Part shown: piece by piece, positions 50,608-58,662 of the stretch | Numbering within the stretch: the first letter of the stretch is position 1 | How the letters are laid out: each line of letters opens with the position of its first letter | Source of the DNA: Pseudonocardia thermophila | GTDB lineage: Bacteria; Actinomycetota; Actinomycetes; Mycobacteriales; Pseudonocardiaceae | DNA: 64,000 nt | Direction: 5' to 3' | NCBI RefSeq assembly: GCF_900142365.1 | Contig: NZ_FRAP01000007.1 | Coordinates: 183,279-247,278, forward strand | Notes under the pieces: model-generated | What the model was told of the DNA's origin: nothing | What the model saw: only the letters and a program-made list of their open reading frames with translations | The model's database searches: none | Position numbers and translations under genes: made by a program

Positions 50608-51737
50608 GGCGCCTCCAGGAGCACGACGACGCACGCGTTGCCGTCCAGCACGGACACCCCGCCTCCCATCGTCTCGACCAGACCGAGCCGGGCGCCCTCG
50701 ACCTGTCGGGCCCCGGCCTCGTCCCGCAGCTGCCAGGTGATCTCCGCGATCTGGGCGAGGCCCGTCGCGCCGAGCGGGTGTCCGCGCGAGAGCAGTCCGC
50801 CCGACGGGTTCACCGGGTGCGCACCGCCCAGCGCGGTGTCGCCGCGGGCCGCCGCGGCCCCGCCGTCACCGGGCTTCACCAGGCCCAGCGCCTCCGTCGT
50901 GACGATCTCGCCGATCGTGAAGGCGTCGTGGACCTCCAGCACGTCGACGTCGGCCACATCGGCCAGCCCGGCGGCCGCGAGCGCGTCGGCCGCGGTGTCG
51001 CGCACGATGTCGTGGCCCCAGACGTGCGGGGACGCGTGGTTCCACGGGACACCGCTGCGCAGCGCGAGCCCGCGCACCCGTACCTCGCGGGAGCCGCCCG
51101 TGGCCGGGCCGAGCACCGCCGCCGCAGCGCCGTCGGAGGTCGGGCAGCACTGCAGGAGGGTGAGCGGGTCGGCGATCATCCGCGACGCCAGCACCTCCTC
51201 CACCGTGTACCGGCCGGAGTACTGCGCGCGCGGGTTGTGCAGAGCGTGGGCGTGGTTCTTCACCGACACCGCGGCGAGCTGTTCGGGGGTGGCGGCGCCC
51301 AGGTGCAGGTAGCGGGCCGCGGCCATCGCGTACAGCGCGGGCAGCGCGAGCCCGGTGCGGCCCTCTGGATCGGTGTCCTCGGGCGTGATGGCGCCGTCGA
51401 ACGCGGTGCTCATCTGCTCGATGCCGAGGGCGAGCACCCGCTCGTAGCGGCCGGTCCGCACCGCCTCGTGGGCTTCGGCGAACGCCGTCGTGCCACTGGC
51501 GCACGCGTTCTCCACGGTGATCACCGGGATCCCGGTGATGCCCATGGCCCGCAGCACCCGCTGGGCGACCCCAGGTGGTCCGAACACGGTGCCGACCCAC
51601 ACCGCGTCGACCTCCTCCACTCCGGCGTCGGTGAACGCCTCGTGCACCGCGTCCCACGCCAGCGCGACGAGGTCGCGCTCGGGCTGCCGGCCGAAGTGGG
51701 ACGTCCCCACACCGTGCACGGCGACCGCGTTCGTCAT
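50604..51737 (-). CDS. Thiolase-like (lipid-transfer/acetyl-CoA acetyltransferase) protein
   Basis: 377 residues. Unlike the protein at 10437 it keeps the nucleophile region VENACASGTTAF and a GLLSRGHPLGATG histidine motif, with EVHDAFT in between. The branch is that of SCP2-thiolase/Ltp proteins acting with DUF35 partners. It overlaps both the DUF35 gene (ATGA) and the P450 gene (GTGA). Could be thiolase or retro-aldolase. Confidence 0.87.
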   Translation of the reverse strand: MTNAVAVHGVGTSHFGRQPERDLVALAWDAVHEAFTDAGVEEVDAVWVGTVFGPPGVAQRVLRAMGITGIPVITVENACASGTTAFAEAHEAVRTGRYERVLALGIEQMSTAFDGAITPEDTDPEGRTGLALPALYAMAAARYLHLGAATPEQLAAVSVKNHAHALHNPRAQYSGRYTVEEVLASRMIADPLTLLQCCPTSDGAAAAVLGPATGGSREVRVRGLALRSGVPWNHASPHVWGHDIVRDTAADALAAAGLADVADVDVLEVHDAFTIGEIVTTEALGLVKPGDGGAAAARGDTALGGAHPVNPSGGLLSRGHPLGATGLAQIAEITWQLRDEAGARQVEGARLGLVETMGGGVSVLDGNACVVVLLEAP

Positions 51738-52141
51738 GGCACCACCTCCACCTGGACGTCACCGGTCGGCGTGGCCTCAGCGAGCCGGACCCGGCTGCCG
51801 ATCACGGGCGCGGGGCCGCCTGCGGGCAGCACGTGGGCGAGCACGCGCGGGCCGGCGTCGAGATCGACGTAGGCGAGCGCGTAGGGCGGCGTCCGCCCGG
51901 ACACGGGGATGCGGACCACCGTCGCGCTCCACACGGTGCCGTCCGGGCCGAACTCGGCGGGTTCGACCGCACCGCGGCAGGCCGGGCACCGCGGCCAGCG
52001 GTAGGCGGCCACCTCGCCGCAGGCCCGGCACCGTATGCCCAGCACTCGCGGCAGGCCGTCGGGACCGGTCGTCACCTGCGGACGGGGATCGACGGTGATC
52101 GGGTGCGGCACGGCTTCCTCCAGGGCGTCGACCGCGGCCAT
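51734..52141 (-). CDS. DUF35 Zn-ribbon/OB-fold protein
   Basis: 135 residues from ATG 52141 (a TTG at 52168 would extend it by nine residues into an AT-rich promoter). Zinc ribbon CRACGEVAAYRWPRCPAC (about residues 38-55), then OB-fold strands (VWSATVVRI, YALAYVDLD, VLAHVLPAGG). Second DUF35 protein in the window, again coupled by a 4-base overlap to a thiolase-like gene, so the two arrangements are parallel modules. Confidence 0.87.
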   Translation of the reverse strand: MAAVDALEEAVPHPITVDPRPQVTTGPDGLPRVLGIRCRACGEVAAYRWPRCPACRGAVEPAEFGPDGTVWSATVVRIPVSGRTPPYALAYVDLDAGPRVLAHVLPAGGPAPVIGSRVRLAEATPTGDVQVEVVP

Positions 52142-52207
52142 GTAACCAACTCGACGTTTGTTTATCAAGCAAGGGGCCGCCCGATCGAGGGGCTTTAAGG
52201 CAGGTGG

Positions 52208-52236
52208 TTGACAGATCGGGTGGCTCGGGCCACATT
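52208..52236 (+). promoter_or_regulatory. Sigma-70-type promoter
   Basis: TTGACA (52208-52213), 17 bases, CACATT (52231-52236), about 85 bases before the LLM start at 52321. The -35 matches consensus exactly. Confidence 0.55.
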
Positions 52237-52320
52237 ACTGCCAGCACTTACCCGAACCCGGGTTTGCACTCATGAGTCCGCGGCCCAGGCGCAACCGTTC
52301 CGACGCAGGAGGTCCGATCG

Positions 52321-53436
52321 ATGAAGTTCGGCTTTTTCACCATGCCGGAGCACCCGCCGATCGAGAACTGGACGTTGTCGTACGACCGGGACATCGCGGC
52401 GATCGTGGAAGCCGAACGCCTCGGCTTCTCGGAGTTCTGGATCGGTGAGCACCACACCGGTGGCTTCGAGAACGTCCCCGTCCCGGAGTTCATCATCGCG
52501 AAGGCGTCGGCCGTGACCCACCGGATCCGCCTGGGCACCGGGGTGATCAACCTGCCGTACCAGGACCCGTTCCTGGTGGCCGAGCGGATGGCGTTCCTCG
52601 ACCACCTCACCCACGGCCGCCTCGAGTACGGCTTCGGCGGCGGCGGGCTGCCCACCGACAAGCAGCTGTTCGGGCTGGAGCCCTCCGAGGCAGCGCCGCG
52701 CACCAACGAGGCGCTGGAGATCATCTGGCAGCTGCTGACCTCCGAGGAGCCGGTCACCTACGAGGGCGTGTACTGGAAGTACGAGAACCGTCAGCTCCAG
52801 GTCGGCCCCTACCAGGACGTCCCGCCGTTCGCGATCGCCGGCCTCACCGGCCTGCACAACTTCGCCAAGTGCGGCGCCCGCGGGTGGAAGCCGCTCAGCG
52901 TGCACTTCGCGCCGATCGACAACGGCAGCTACGACCTCGCGCCCGACCTGGTCAGCATGGCCAAGGCGATGCTGGACGCCGGTGCGGAGGCGGGCATCGA
53001 CCCGGCCGTGACCCGCGAGAACTGGCGCATCGTCCGTGAGGTCTACGTGACCGACGACAAGAACCAGGCGATGCGCGACATCCGCGAGGGTGTCAAGCGG
53101 TCCTACGACTACCTGTTCGGCCTCGGCCTCGGCGCGCTGATGAAGATCGGCGACGACATGACGGACGCCGACCTCACGTTCGAGTGGATGGTCGAGCACA
53201 TCCCCTGGATCATCGGCAGCCCCGAGGACTGCATCCGCCAGATCAAGGAGCTGGAGGAGGCGGTCGGCGGCTTCGGCACACTGCTGATCAACTGCCGCGA
53301 CTGGGTCACCACCGACAAGTGGAACCGCTCCCTGGAGCTGTTCGCCCGCTACGTGATGCCGCAGTTCACCCCGCGCGAGCGGCTGGCCCGCCGCAAGCGC
53401 ATGGCCGACGTGGCCCTCGGCCTCGCCAAGAGCTGA
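52321..53436 (+). CDS. LLM-class flavin monooxygenase, limonene-monooxygenase-like
   Basis: 371 residues from ATG 52321 (GCAGGAGGTCC upstream). Luciferase-like barrel: KFGFFTMPEHPP, LGFSEFWIGEHHTGGFENVP, LGTGVINLPYQDPFLVAERM and GRLEYGFGGGGLP. This opening pattern resembles proteins annotated as limonene 1,2-monooxygenase, an FMNH2-dependent epoxidase. It is transcribed alone from its own promoter, followed by two hairpins. Terpene epoxidation or Baeyer-Villiger oxidation is plausible but unproven. Confidence 0.88.
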   Translation: MKFGFFTMPEHPPIENWTLSYDRDIAAIVEAERLGFSEFWIGEHHTGGFENVPVPEFIIAKASAVTHRIRLGTGVINLPYQDPFLVAERMAFLDHLTHGRLEYGFGGGGLPTDKQLFGLEPSEAAPRTNEALEIIWQLLTSEEPVTYEGVYWKYENRQLQVGPYQDVPPFAIAGLTGLHNFAKCGARGWKPLSVHFAPIDNGSYDLAPDLVSMAKAMLDAGAEAGIDPAVTRENWRIVREVYVTDDKNQAMRDIREGVKRSYDYLFGLGLGALMKIGDDMTDADLTFEWMVEHIPWIIGSPEDCIRQIKELEEAVGGFGTLLINCRDWVTTDKWNRSLELFARYVMPQFTPRERLARRKRMADVALGLAKS

Positions 53437-53463
53437 CGCGCACCGACATCGACCGGCCCGCGC

Positions 53464-53546
53464 CCGGTCACCTCCTCCCAGGTGACCGGACGGCGGGCGT
53501 GCCGACCGGACCGCCGAGCCCCCCCACCGGCGGTCCGGTCGGCACG
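53464..53546 (+). terminator. Two successive hairpins
   Basis: Hairpin 1: 53464-53473 with 53480-53489 (10 bp, 6-base loop). Hairpin 2: 53498-53515 with 53529-53546 (18 bp, 13-base loop). Both lie between the LLM stop (53436) and the ligase start (53610). The first can serve as terminator; the second is 63 bases before the next start and could be a terminator or leader structure. Confidence 0.65.
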
Positions 53547-53609
53547 TGTGCGCCGCCGGTCGGCGGGCCGGTCCGGATGTGGACCCGCACCACCGCGACG
53601 AGGAGCGAC

Positions 53610-55022
53610 ATGAGCAGCACGGCCGGACCGCGGTCCACCCAGCTGGACGAGCGCGGCTTCCCCCGGTTCTGGGACGAGGAGCGGGAGACGCTCGCGCCCG
53701 CCGCGCGCGAGCGGATCATCCTGGAGCGGATGCAGCACCAGCTCCGCTACGTCTACGAGGAGCTGCCGTTCTACCGGCGCCTCTACGACGAGCACGGGTT
53801 CCATCCCGACCAGGTGCGCTCCATCGAGGACTTCACCACGAAGGTCCCGGTGATCACCAAGAAGATGCTGGTCGCCGACCAGCGTGAGCACCCGCCGTTC
53901 GGCAGCTACAGCAAGCCGCTGCCGCCCGGCGGGATCGCCCGCATCCACGGTTCGTCCGGCACCTCGGGTGTGCCGACGATGTACGCGGTGTCGCGCAGCG
54001 ACTGGGAACGGGCCGGCGAGGTGCACGCGATGGCGCAGTGGTGCGCGGGGGTGCGGCCCGACGACATCGTGCAGGTCGGGTTCCCGTTCGGCCTGTTCTT
54101 CGGCGGCTGGGGTGTGGTGCAGGGCGCCGAACGCATCGGCGCGACGTTGTTCCCGCTGGGGGTCACCGACTCCGAGAAGCACCTCGAGCTGATCTCGCGG
54201 CTGGGCTCGACGGTCTTCAGCGCGACCCCGTCCTACTGCATCCACCTGCTCTCGGTGGCCGAGAAGATGGGCATCGACCTGCGCGAGAGCACCGTCCGCC
54301 ACCTGCTCGTCGGCGGTGAGCCGGGCGGCAGCCTGCCCGGCACCCGCACGATCATCGAGGAGGGCTGGGGCGCCACCGTCGCCGACGCCGGGTCGACGTC
54401 GGAGATGTACCCGTTCCAGACCAACGTCGGCTGCACCGCCGGCACCGGCACGCACCTGTTCATCGACGAGGTCTACACCGAGGTCGTCAACGCCGAGGAC
54501 CTGAACGAGCCGATCCCGGTCGGTCAGCGCGGCGCCGTCGTCTACACGCACCTGTGGCGCGACTCCCAGCCGATGATCCGGTTCGCGCCGGGCGACGAGA
54601 CCTACCTCGACACCGAGCCGTGCCCGTGCGGGCGCACCTACCCGCGGCTGCCCGAGGGCATCCTGGGGCGCCTCGACGACATGCTCGTCATCCGCGGGGC
54701 CAACGTCTTCCCCAGCGCGATCGAGGTGGGCCTGCGGTCGGTGCCGGAGCTCGGCCCGGAGTTCCGCATCCACGTGCGCACCGTCGGCGCGCTCGACGAG
54801 CTGACCGTGCAGGCCGAGCTGACCCACACGGTCTCGGGCGAGCTCGCCTCCCTGTCGGAGGACGACCGCGACAAGCGGCGCGAGGAGATCACCCGGAAGG
54901 CCGAGGACGCGCTGCGCCGGACGGTGTCGATCCGCGTGCCGGTAGAGCTGCTGGAGCCGGGGACGCTGCCGGAGACGACGTTCAAGGCGCGACGCGTGGT
55001 CGACGAGCGCGAACGCCCCTGA
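53610..55022 (+). CDS. Phenylacetate-CoA ligase-like (PaaK family) adenylating enzyme
   Basis: 470 residues from ATG 53610 (GAGGAGCG upstream). PaaK-type motifs: HGSSGTSGVPTMYA, DAGSTSEMYPFQ, the metal-site-like CPCGRTYPRLPEGILGR and DDMLVIRGANVFPSAIE. Activates an aromatic or alicyclic carboxylic acid to its CoA ester. About 30 residues longer than typical PaaK at the N-terminus. Monocistronic, between paired hairpins on both sides. Confidence 0.9.
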   Translation: MSSTAGPRSTQLDERGFPRFWDEERETLAPAARERIILERMQHQLRYVYEELPFYRRLYDEHGFHPDQVRSIEDFTTKVPVITKKMLVADQREHPPFGSYSKPLPPGGIARIHGSSGTSGVPTMYAVSRSDWERAGEVHAMAQWCAGVRPDDIVQVGFPFGLFFGGWGVVQGAERIGATLFPLGVTDSEKHLELISRLGSTVFSATPSYCIHLLSVAEKMGIDLRESTVRHLLVGGEPGGSLPGTRTIIEEGWGATVADAGSTSEMYPFQTNVGCTAGTGTHLFIDEVYTEVVNAEDLNEPIPVGQRGAVVYTHLWRDSQPMIRFAPGDETYLDTEPCPCGRTYPRLPEGILGRLDDMLVIRGANVFPSAIEVGLRSVPELGPEFRIHVRTVGALDELTVQAELTHTVSGELASLSEDDRDKRREEITRKAEDALRRTVSIRVPVELLEPGTLPETTFKARRVVDERERP

Positions 55023-55030
55023 CGGTCTTC

Positions 55031-55116
55031 CCCGGGCCTGCCGGTCGGGCAGGCTCGGGAGAGGTGCAGGAAAGCCGCTTCTCCGCCGTTCGGTGGCGGG
55101 GAGGTGGCTTTCCTGC
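55031..55116 (+). terminator. Two hairpins after the PaaK-like gene
   Basis: 55031-55042 pairs with 55048-55059 (12 bp with one G-T). 55066-55076 pairs with 55106-55116 (11 bp, with a smaller GC-rich stem inside). They begin 9 bases after the stop and separate this gene from the regulated alcohol dehydrogenase promoter. Confidence 0.6.
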
Positions 55117-55182
55117 TGTTTCGGCCCCACCGCGCCGGAACCTCGTTCGGCCGCGGGTGTGTCACACTGCCGCACCGATAGT

Positions 55183-55198
55183 CGTCAGTGTCCTGACG
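55183..55198. promoter_or_regulatory. CGTYA-N6-TRACG operator
   Basis: CGTCA-GTGTCC-TGACG, preceded by GATAGT as at 56260. It lies 29 bases before the alcohol dehydrogenase start at 55228 and differs from the 27357 copy by a single spacer base. Confidence 0.65.
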
Positions 55199-55227
55199 TC
55201 CGGTACGGGAAAGGTGTGGTGCGAGCG

Positions 55228-56226
55228 ATGCGTGCGGCGGTGACGAGCGGGCCCGGGGTGATCGCCGTCGAGGCGGTCCCGGACCCGGAGCCCGGCCCCG
55301 GGGACGTCGTCGTCGACGTCGGCGCGGTCGGGCTGTGCGGCACCGACCTGCACATGTTCCTCGGCGAGCGGCACGACACCGGGTTCCCGCTGCGGCAGGG
55401 CCACGAGGTCGGCGGCACGATCGCGGCGCTGCCGCCCGGCTACCGGGGCCCGCTGAGGGTGGGGCAGACGGTGGCCGTCGACCCTTCACTGCCGTGCGGG
55501 AGCTGCCGGCCGTGCGTGCGCGGAGCTTGGTCGGCGTGCCGGGCGTTCCGCGCGGTCGGCGTCGCGCTGCCCGGCGGGTTGGCCGATCGGCTGGTGGTCC
55601 CGGTGGAGCAGCTGCACGCCGCCGACGGGCTCACCCCGGTCGAGGCCGCGCTGGTCGAGCCGTTCTCCATCGCCGCGACCGCGATCGCGCGCGCAGAGCT
55701 GCGCGGGGGCGAGCGGCTGCTCGTGATCGGCGCCGGTCCTATCGGGTTGGCGATCACGGTGACCGCGGTGGCGGCGGGCCGGCCGGTGATGATCACCGAT
55801 CCGCTGCCCGCGCGGCGGGCGCTCGCGCTGGACCTCGGTGCCGACGCCGCGGCCGACCCGGCGGAGGAGGGCGCGGTCGCGGAGTGGACCGGCGGTGAGG
55901 GTGCGGACGTCGTGTTCGAGGCCTCCGGCGCACGCGCCGGGCTCACCGCCGCGCTGGCCGCCACCGGAGCCGGAGGGCGGCTCGTCGTCGTGGGGGTGGC
56001 CGCGCACGAGCTCGCGGTCCCGGTGCCGCGGCTGCTGTTCGACGGCATCTCGGTCGTCGGTGCCCGCGCCGGCCTGTTCCCCGAGGCGCTGCGCACCGTG
56101 ACGGCGAACCGCGCTGCGGTCGCGAGGTTCGTCAGCGCCGAGTACCCGCTGGTCGACGTCGCAGCGGCGTTCCGGCACGCGATCGACCGCCCTGCCGAGA
56201 CGGTCAAGGTGGTGGTCAGCTGCTGA
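55228..56226 (+). CDS. Zinc-dependent medium-chain alcohol dehydrogenase
   Basis: 332 residues from ATG 55228 (in-frame GTGs at 55216 and 55219 are alternatives). Catalytic zinc ligands in GLCGTDLH and GHEVGG; structural zinc cysteines in PCGSCRPCVRGAWSAC; NAD motif VIGAGPIGLAI followed by Asp-Pro. Resembles threonine/sorbitol/2,3-butanediol-type dehydrogenases, oxidising a secondary alcohol. First gene after a CGTYA-N6-TRACG operator, apparently transcribed alone. Confidence 0.9.
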   Translation: MRAAVTSGPGVIAVEAVPDPEPGPGDVVVDVGAVGLCGTDLHMFLGERHDTGFPLRQGHEVGGTIAALPPGYRGPLRVGQTVAVDPSLPCGSCRPCVRGAWSACRAFRAVGVALPGGLADRLVVPVEQLHAADGLTPVEAALVEPFSIAATAIARAELRGGERLLVIGAGPIGLAITVTAVAAGRPVMITDPLPARRALALDLGADAAADPAEEGAVAEWTGGEGADVVFEASGARAGLTAALAATGAGGRLVVVGVAAHELAVPVPRLLFDGISVVGARAGLFPEALRTVTANRAAVARFVSAEYPLVDVAAAFRHAIDRPAETVKVVVSC

Positions 56227-56259
56227 CCTGTGTGCAAAACTGCTCTGGTCGCCGATAGT

Positions 56260-56275
56260 CGTCAGTTCACTGACG
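56260..56275. promoter_or_regulatory. CGTYA-N6-TRACG operator
   Basis: CGTCAGTTCACTGACG has seven-base arms around a two-base centre, the most symmetrical copy with the CGTCA half-site. It is 40 bases before the amidohydrolase start at 56316 and preceded by the same GATAGT as the 55183 copy. Confidence 0.65.
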
Positions 56276-56315
56276 CCTCATCGGTGCTCCGATCAACGAC
56301 GTTCGAGGAGGCGCC

Positions 56316-57668
56316 GTGGGCAGCGGCATGCTGATCACCGGGGGCAGGCTCATCGACGGCACGGGGGCGGCACCGCGCGACGACGAGGCCGTCCTGATCC
56401 GCGACGGGCGGATCGCGGCGCTCGGCGCGGACGCGCTGGCGCAGGCGACCGAGGAGGACGAGCGCATCGACGCGACCGGCCGCACCGTGATGCCCGGGCT
56501 CGTCGACGCGCACACCCACCTGAGCTTCGGTGAGCCCACCGGTAACGACGAGCTGTTCAACCACCGCACCGAGGCCTACAGCTCGATGCTGTCGGCCTAC
56601 AACGCGCGCAAGGTGCTCCGCGCCGGCGTCACGAGCGTGCTCGACGCCGACTGCCTGTGGAACATCGGTGTCGAGCTGCGGGACGCGATCGAGACCGGCA
56701 TCGTCGAGGGTCCGCGCATGCGGGCCGGCGGGCAGGCCCTGATGACGATGCTCGGCGGCACCGCCGGCCGGATGATCAAGGACGAGGGCCGCACCGGGTA
56801 CGCCACCGTCGTCAACGGGCGCGACGTGATGGTCAACGAGATCCGGCGGCAGATCAAGTACGGCGTCGACTGGATCAAGGTCATGGTGACCGGCCTGATC
56901 CCGTCGATGAAGGGGCCCGAGGTCAAGGTCTGGACGTTCGACGAGCTGCGCACCGTCTGCGACACCGCGCACGAGCTGAACACGCTGGTCGTGGCGCACT
57001 GCCGCAACGCGGAGTCGACCCGCGACGCAGCCCGCGCCGGGGTCGACATGATCTACCACGCCTCGTACCTCGACGACGAGGCGATCGAGGCCGTGGTGGA
57101 GAACGGCACGGCGATGTGCCCGACGTTCACGCTGCTGGGCAACCTCGCCGACTACGGCGAGAAGGTCGGCACCGCGCCCGAGCTGCTCGACGTGTTCCGC
57201 GCCGAGATCGAGATCACCGCCAAGCAGCTGGCGAAGGCGCACGCCGCGGGCGTGAAGTTCCTGACCGGCTCGGAGACCGGGTTCGCCGTGACCCCGGTCG
57301 GCGAGTGGCACGCGCGCGAGCTGGAGATGTTCGTTGACTACATCGGCATGTCCCCGATGGACGCGATCGTCGCGGCGACGAAGAACGGCGCGTTCGCGAT
57401 GCGCACCGACGACGTGGGCACGATCGAGGTCGGCAAGTACGCCGACGTGCTCGTGGTGGACGGCGACCCGCTCGCCGACATCAAGGTCCTGCAGCGCAAG
57501 GACGCCCTCGTCGAGGTCATCAAGGAGGGCAAGCGGATCGACCTCAAGACGCCGATCCCGGAGCGCAAGATGCGGTCGTCCGACCAGGTGCGGTTCCTGG
57601 CGGCCTGCCCGCTGACCCGCTCGCTCGCGTTCACCGAGGAGCAGCTGGAGATGCTGTCGCATGTCTGA
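56316..57668 (+). CDS. Amidohydrolase, imidazolonepropionase/prolidase-like subgroup
   Basis: 450 residues from GTG 56316 (GAGGAGGCGCC upstream). A beta-sandwich flank (ITGGRLIDGTG) and a TIM barrel with HTH in DAHTHLSFG, a lysine in WIKVMVTG, histidines in VVAHCRNAES and IYHASYLDD. The final metal-ligand position, usually Asp in GTDxG, reads GSETGF, a Glu substitution. C-terminal KYADVLVVDGDPLADI is standard. Likely hydrolyses a cyclic amide, lactone or ring. First of a four-gene coupled operon. Confidence 0.87.
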   Translation: MGSGMLITGGRLIDGTGAAPRDDEAVLIRDGRIAALGADALAQATEEDERIDATGRTVMPGLVDAHTHLSFGEPTGNDELFNHRTEAYSSMLSAYNARKVLRAGVTSVLDADCLWNIGVELRDAIETGIVEGPRMRAGGQALMTMLGGTAGRMIKDEGRTGYATVVNGRDVMVNEIRRQIKYGVDWIKVMVTGLIPSMKGPEVKVWTFDELRTVCDTAHELNTLVVAHCRNAESTRDAARAGVDMIYHASYLDDEAIEAVVENGTAMCPTFTLLGNLADYGEKVGTAPELLDVFRAEIEITAKQLAKAHAAGVKFLTGSETGFAVTPVGEWHARELEMFVDYIGMSPMDAIVAATKNGAFAMRTDDVGTIEVGKYADVLVVDGDPLADIKVLQRKDALVEVIKEGKRIDLKTPIPERKMRSSDQVRFLAACPLTRSLAFTEEQLEMLSHV

Positions 57669-58662
57669 TGCTGCACCGGCACGCGTGATCGACGTCCACG
57701 CCCACGCCGTGCTCGCGATGGCGGAGGGCGCCGCGGGCGAGGCCGGGCCCGAGCTGGGCACCGCGCCCGACGGCACGCCCTTCTACCGGGTGGGCGACTA
57801 CTACCTGCACGGCGTCAAGTACGCCGGCAGCCCCTTCATGGACGTCGACGTGCGGGTGGCCGCGATGGACGCGGCCGGCATCGACGTCCAGGTGCTCTCG
57901 CCCAACCCGATCACCTACTTCAACCACCTGCCCGCGGCGGACGCGATCGCGTTCGCCCGGGCGCACAACGACGCGCTCGTGGAGCTGGCCGGCAAGTACC
58001 CCGGCCGGCTGCTGACCACCGCGCAGCTGCCCGTCCAGGACATCGACGCGGCGGTCGCGGAGGCCCGCCGGGCGGTGCGCGACCTCGGCATGTCCGGGGT
58101 CTACATGGACACCGACCCGGCGGGGCGCCCGCTCGACGATCCCGCCCTCGACCCGCTGTACGAGGCGCTCGTCGACCTGGACGTGCCGCTGTTCGTCCAC
58201 CCCAGCCCGCTGGGGAAGGCCGGCGGCCCGGCCGACGATCCGCGGCTGCGGCGCTTCGACCTCGACCTCACCTTCGGGTTCGCCTACGAGGAGACCCTCG
58301 CGGTCGCGGCGTTGGTGTTCGGCGGGGTGCTCGAGCGCCACCCCGGACTCGACGTGTGCATCTCGCACGGCGGCGGTGCGGCGGCGTTCGTGGCGGGCCG
58401 GTTCGGCCGGGCCGTCGAGAAGCGGTCGTGGGCGAGCAAGGCGTTGAAGGAGCACGGGTTCCAGCACTTCTACCGGCGGATCTGGTTCGACACCCACGTG
58501 CACGACGAGCAGTCGCTGCAGCTGTTGATCGCGCAGGCGGGCACCGAGCGGCTGGTGTTCGGCACCAACTTCGCCGGGTGGGACTCGGGCGCGGGGGAGG
58601 CGCCGGGCGGTGAGCTGGGGGCGACGCTCTCGGCCAACGCGGCTCGGCTGCTGCGGCTGTAG
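57661..58662 (+). CDS. Amidohydrolase family 2 (ACMSD-like) protein
   Basis: 333 residues from ATG 57661, overlapping the preceding gene by 8 bases. VIDVHAHAVL gives the His-x-His, LFVHPSPLG and ISHGGGAAAF the following histidines, as in ACMSD and related decarboxylases/hydrolases. The strand-8 Asp (usually GSD/GTDYP) is Asn in VFGTNFAGWD, which may weaken or change metal binding. The stop overlaps the LLM start by one base. Confidence 0.88.
   Translation: MSDAAPARVIDVHAHAVLAMAEGAAGEAGPELGTAPDGTPFYRVGDYYLHGVKYAGSPFMDVDVRVAAMDAAGIDVQVLSPNPITYFNHLPAADAIAFARAHNDALVELAGKYPGRLLTTAQLPVQDIDAAVAEARRAVRDLGMSGVYMDTDPAGRPLDDPALDPLYEALVDLDVPLFVHPSPLGKAGGPADDPRLRRFDLDLTFGFAYEETLAVAALVFGGVLERHPGLDVCISHGGGAAAFVAGRFGRAVEKRSWASKALKEHGFQHFYRRIWFDTHVHDEQSLQLLIAQAGTERLVFGTNFAGWDSGAGEAPGGELGATLSANAARLLRL

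Noticed and set aside
55193..55198. CTGACG as a -35 box for the alcohol dehydrogenase
   Set aside because: The matching -10 would fall at 55216-55221, inside the ribosome-site/start region, and is not -10-like.
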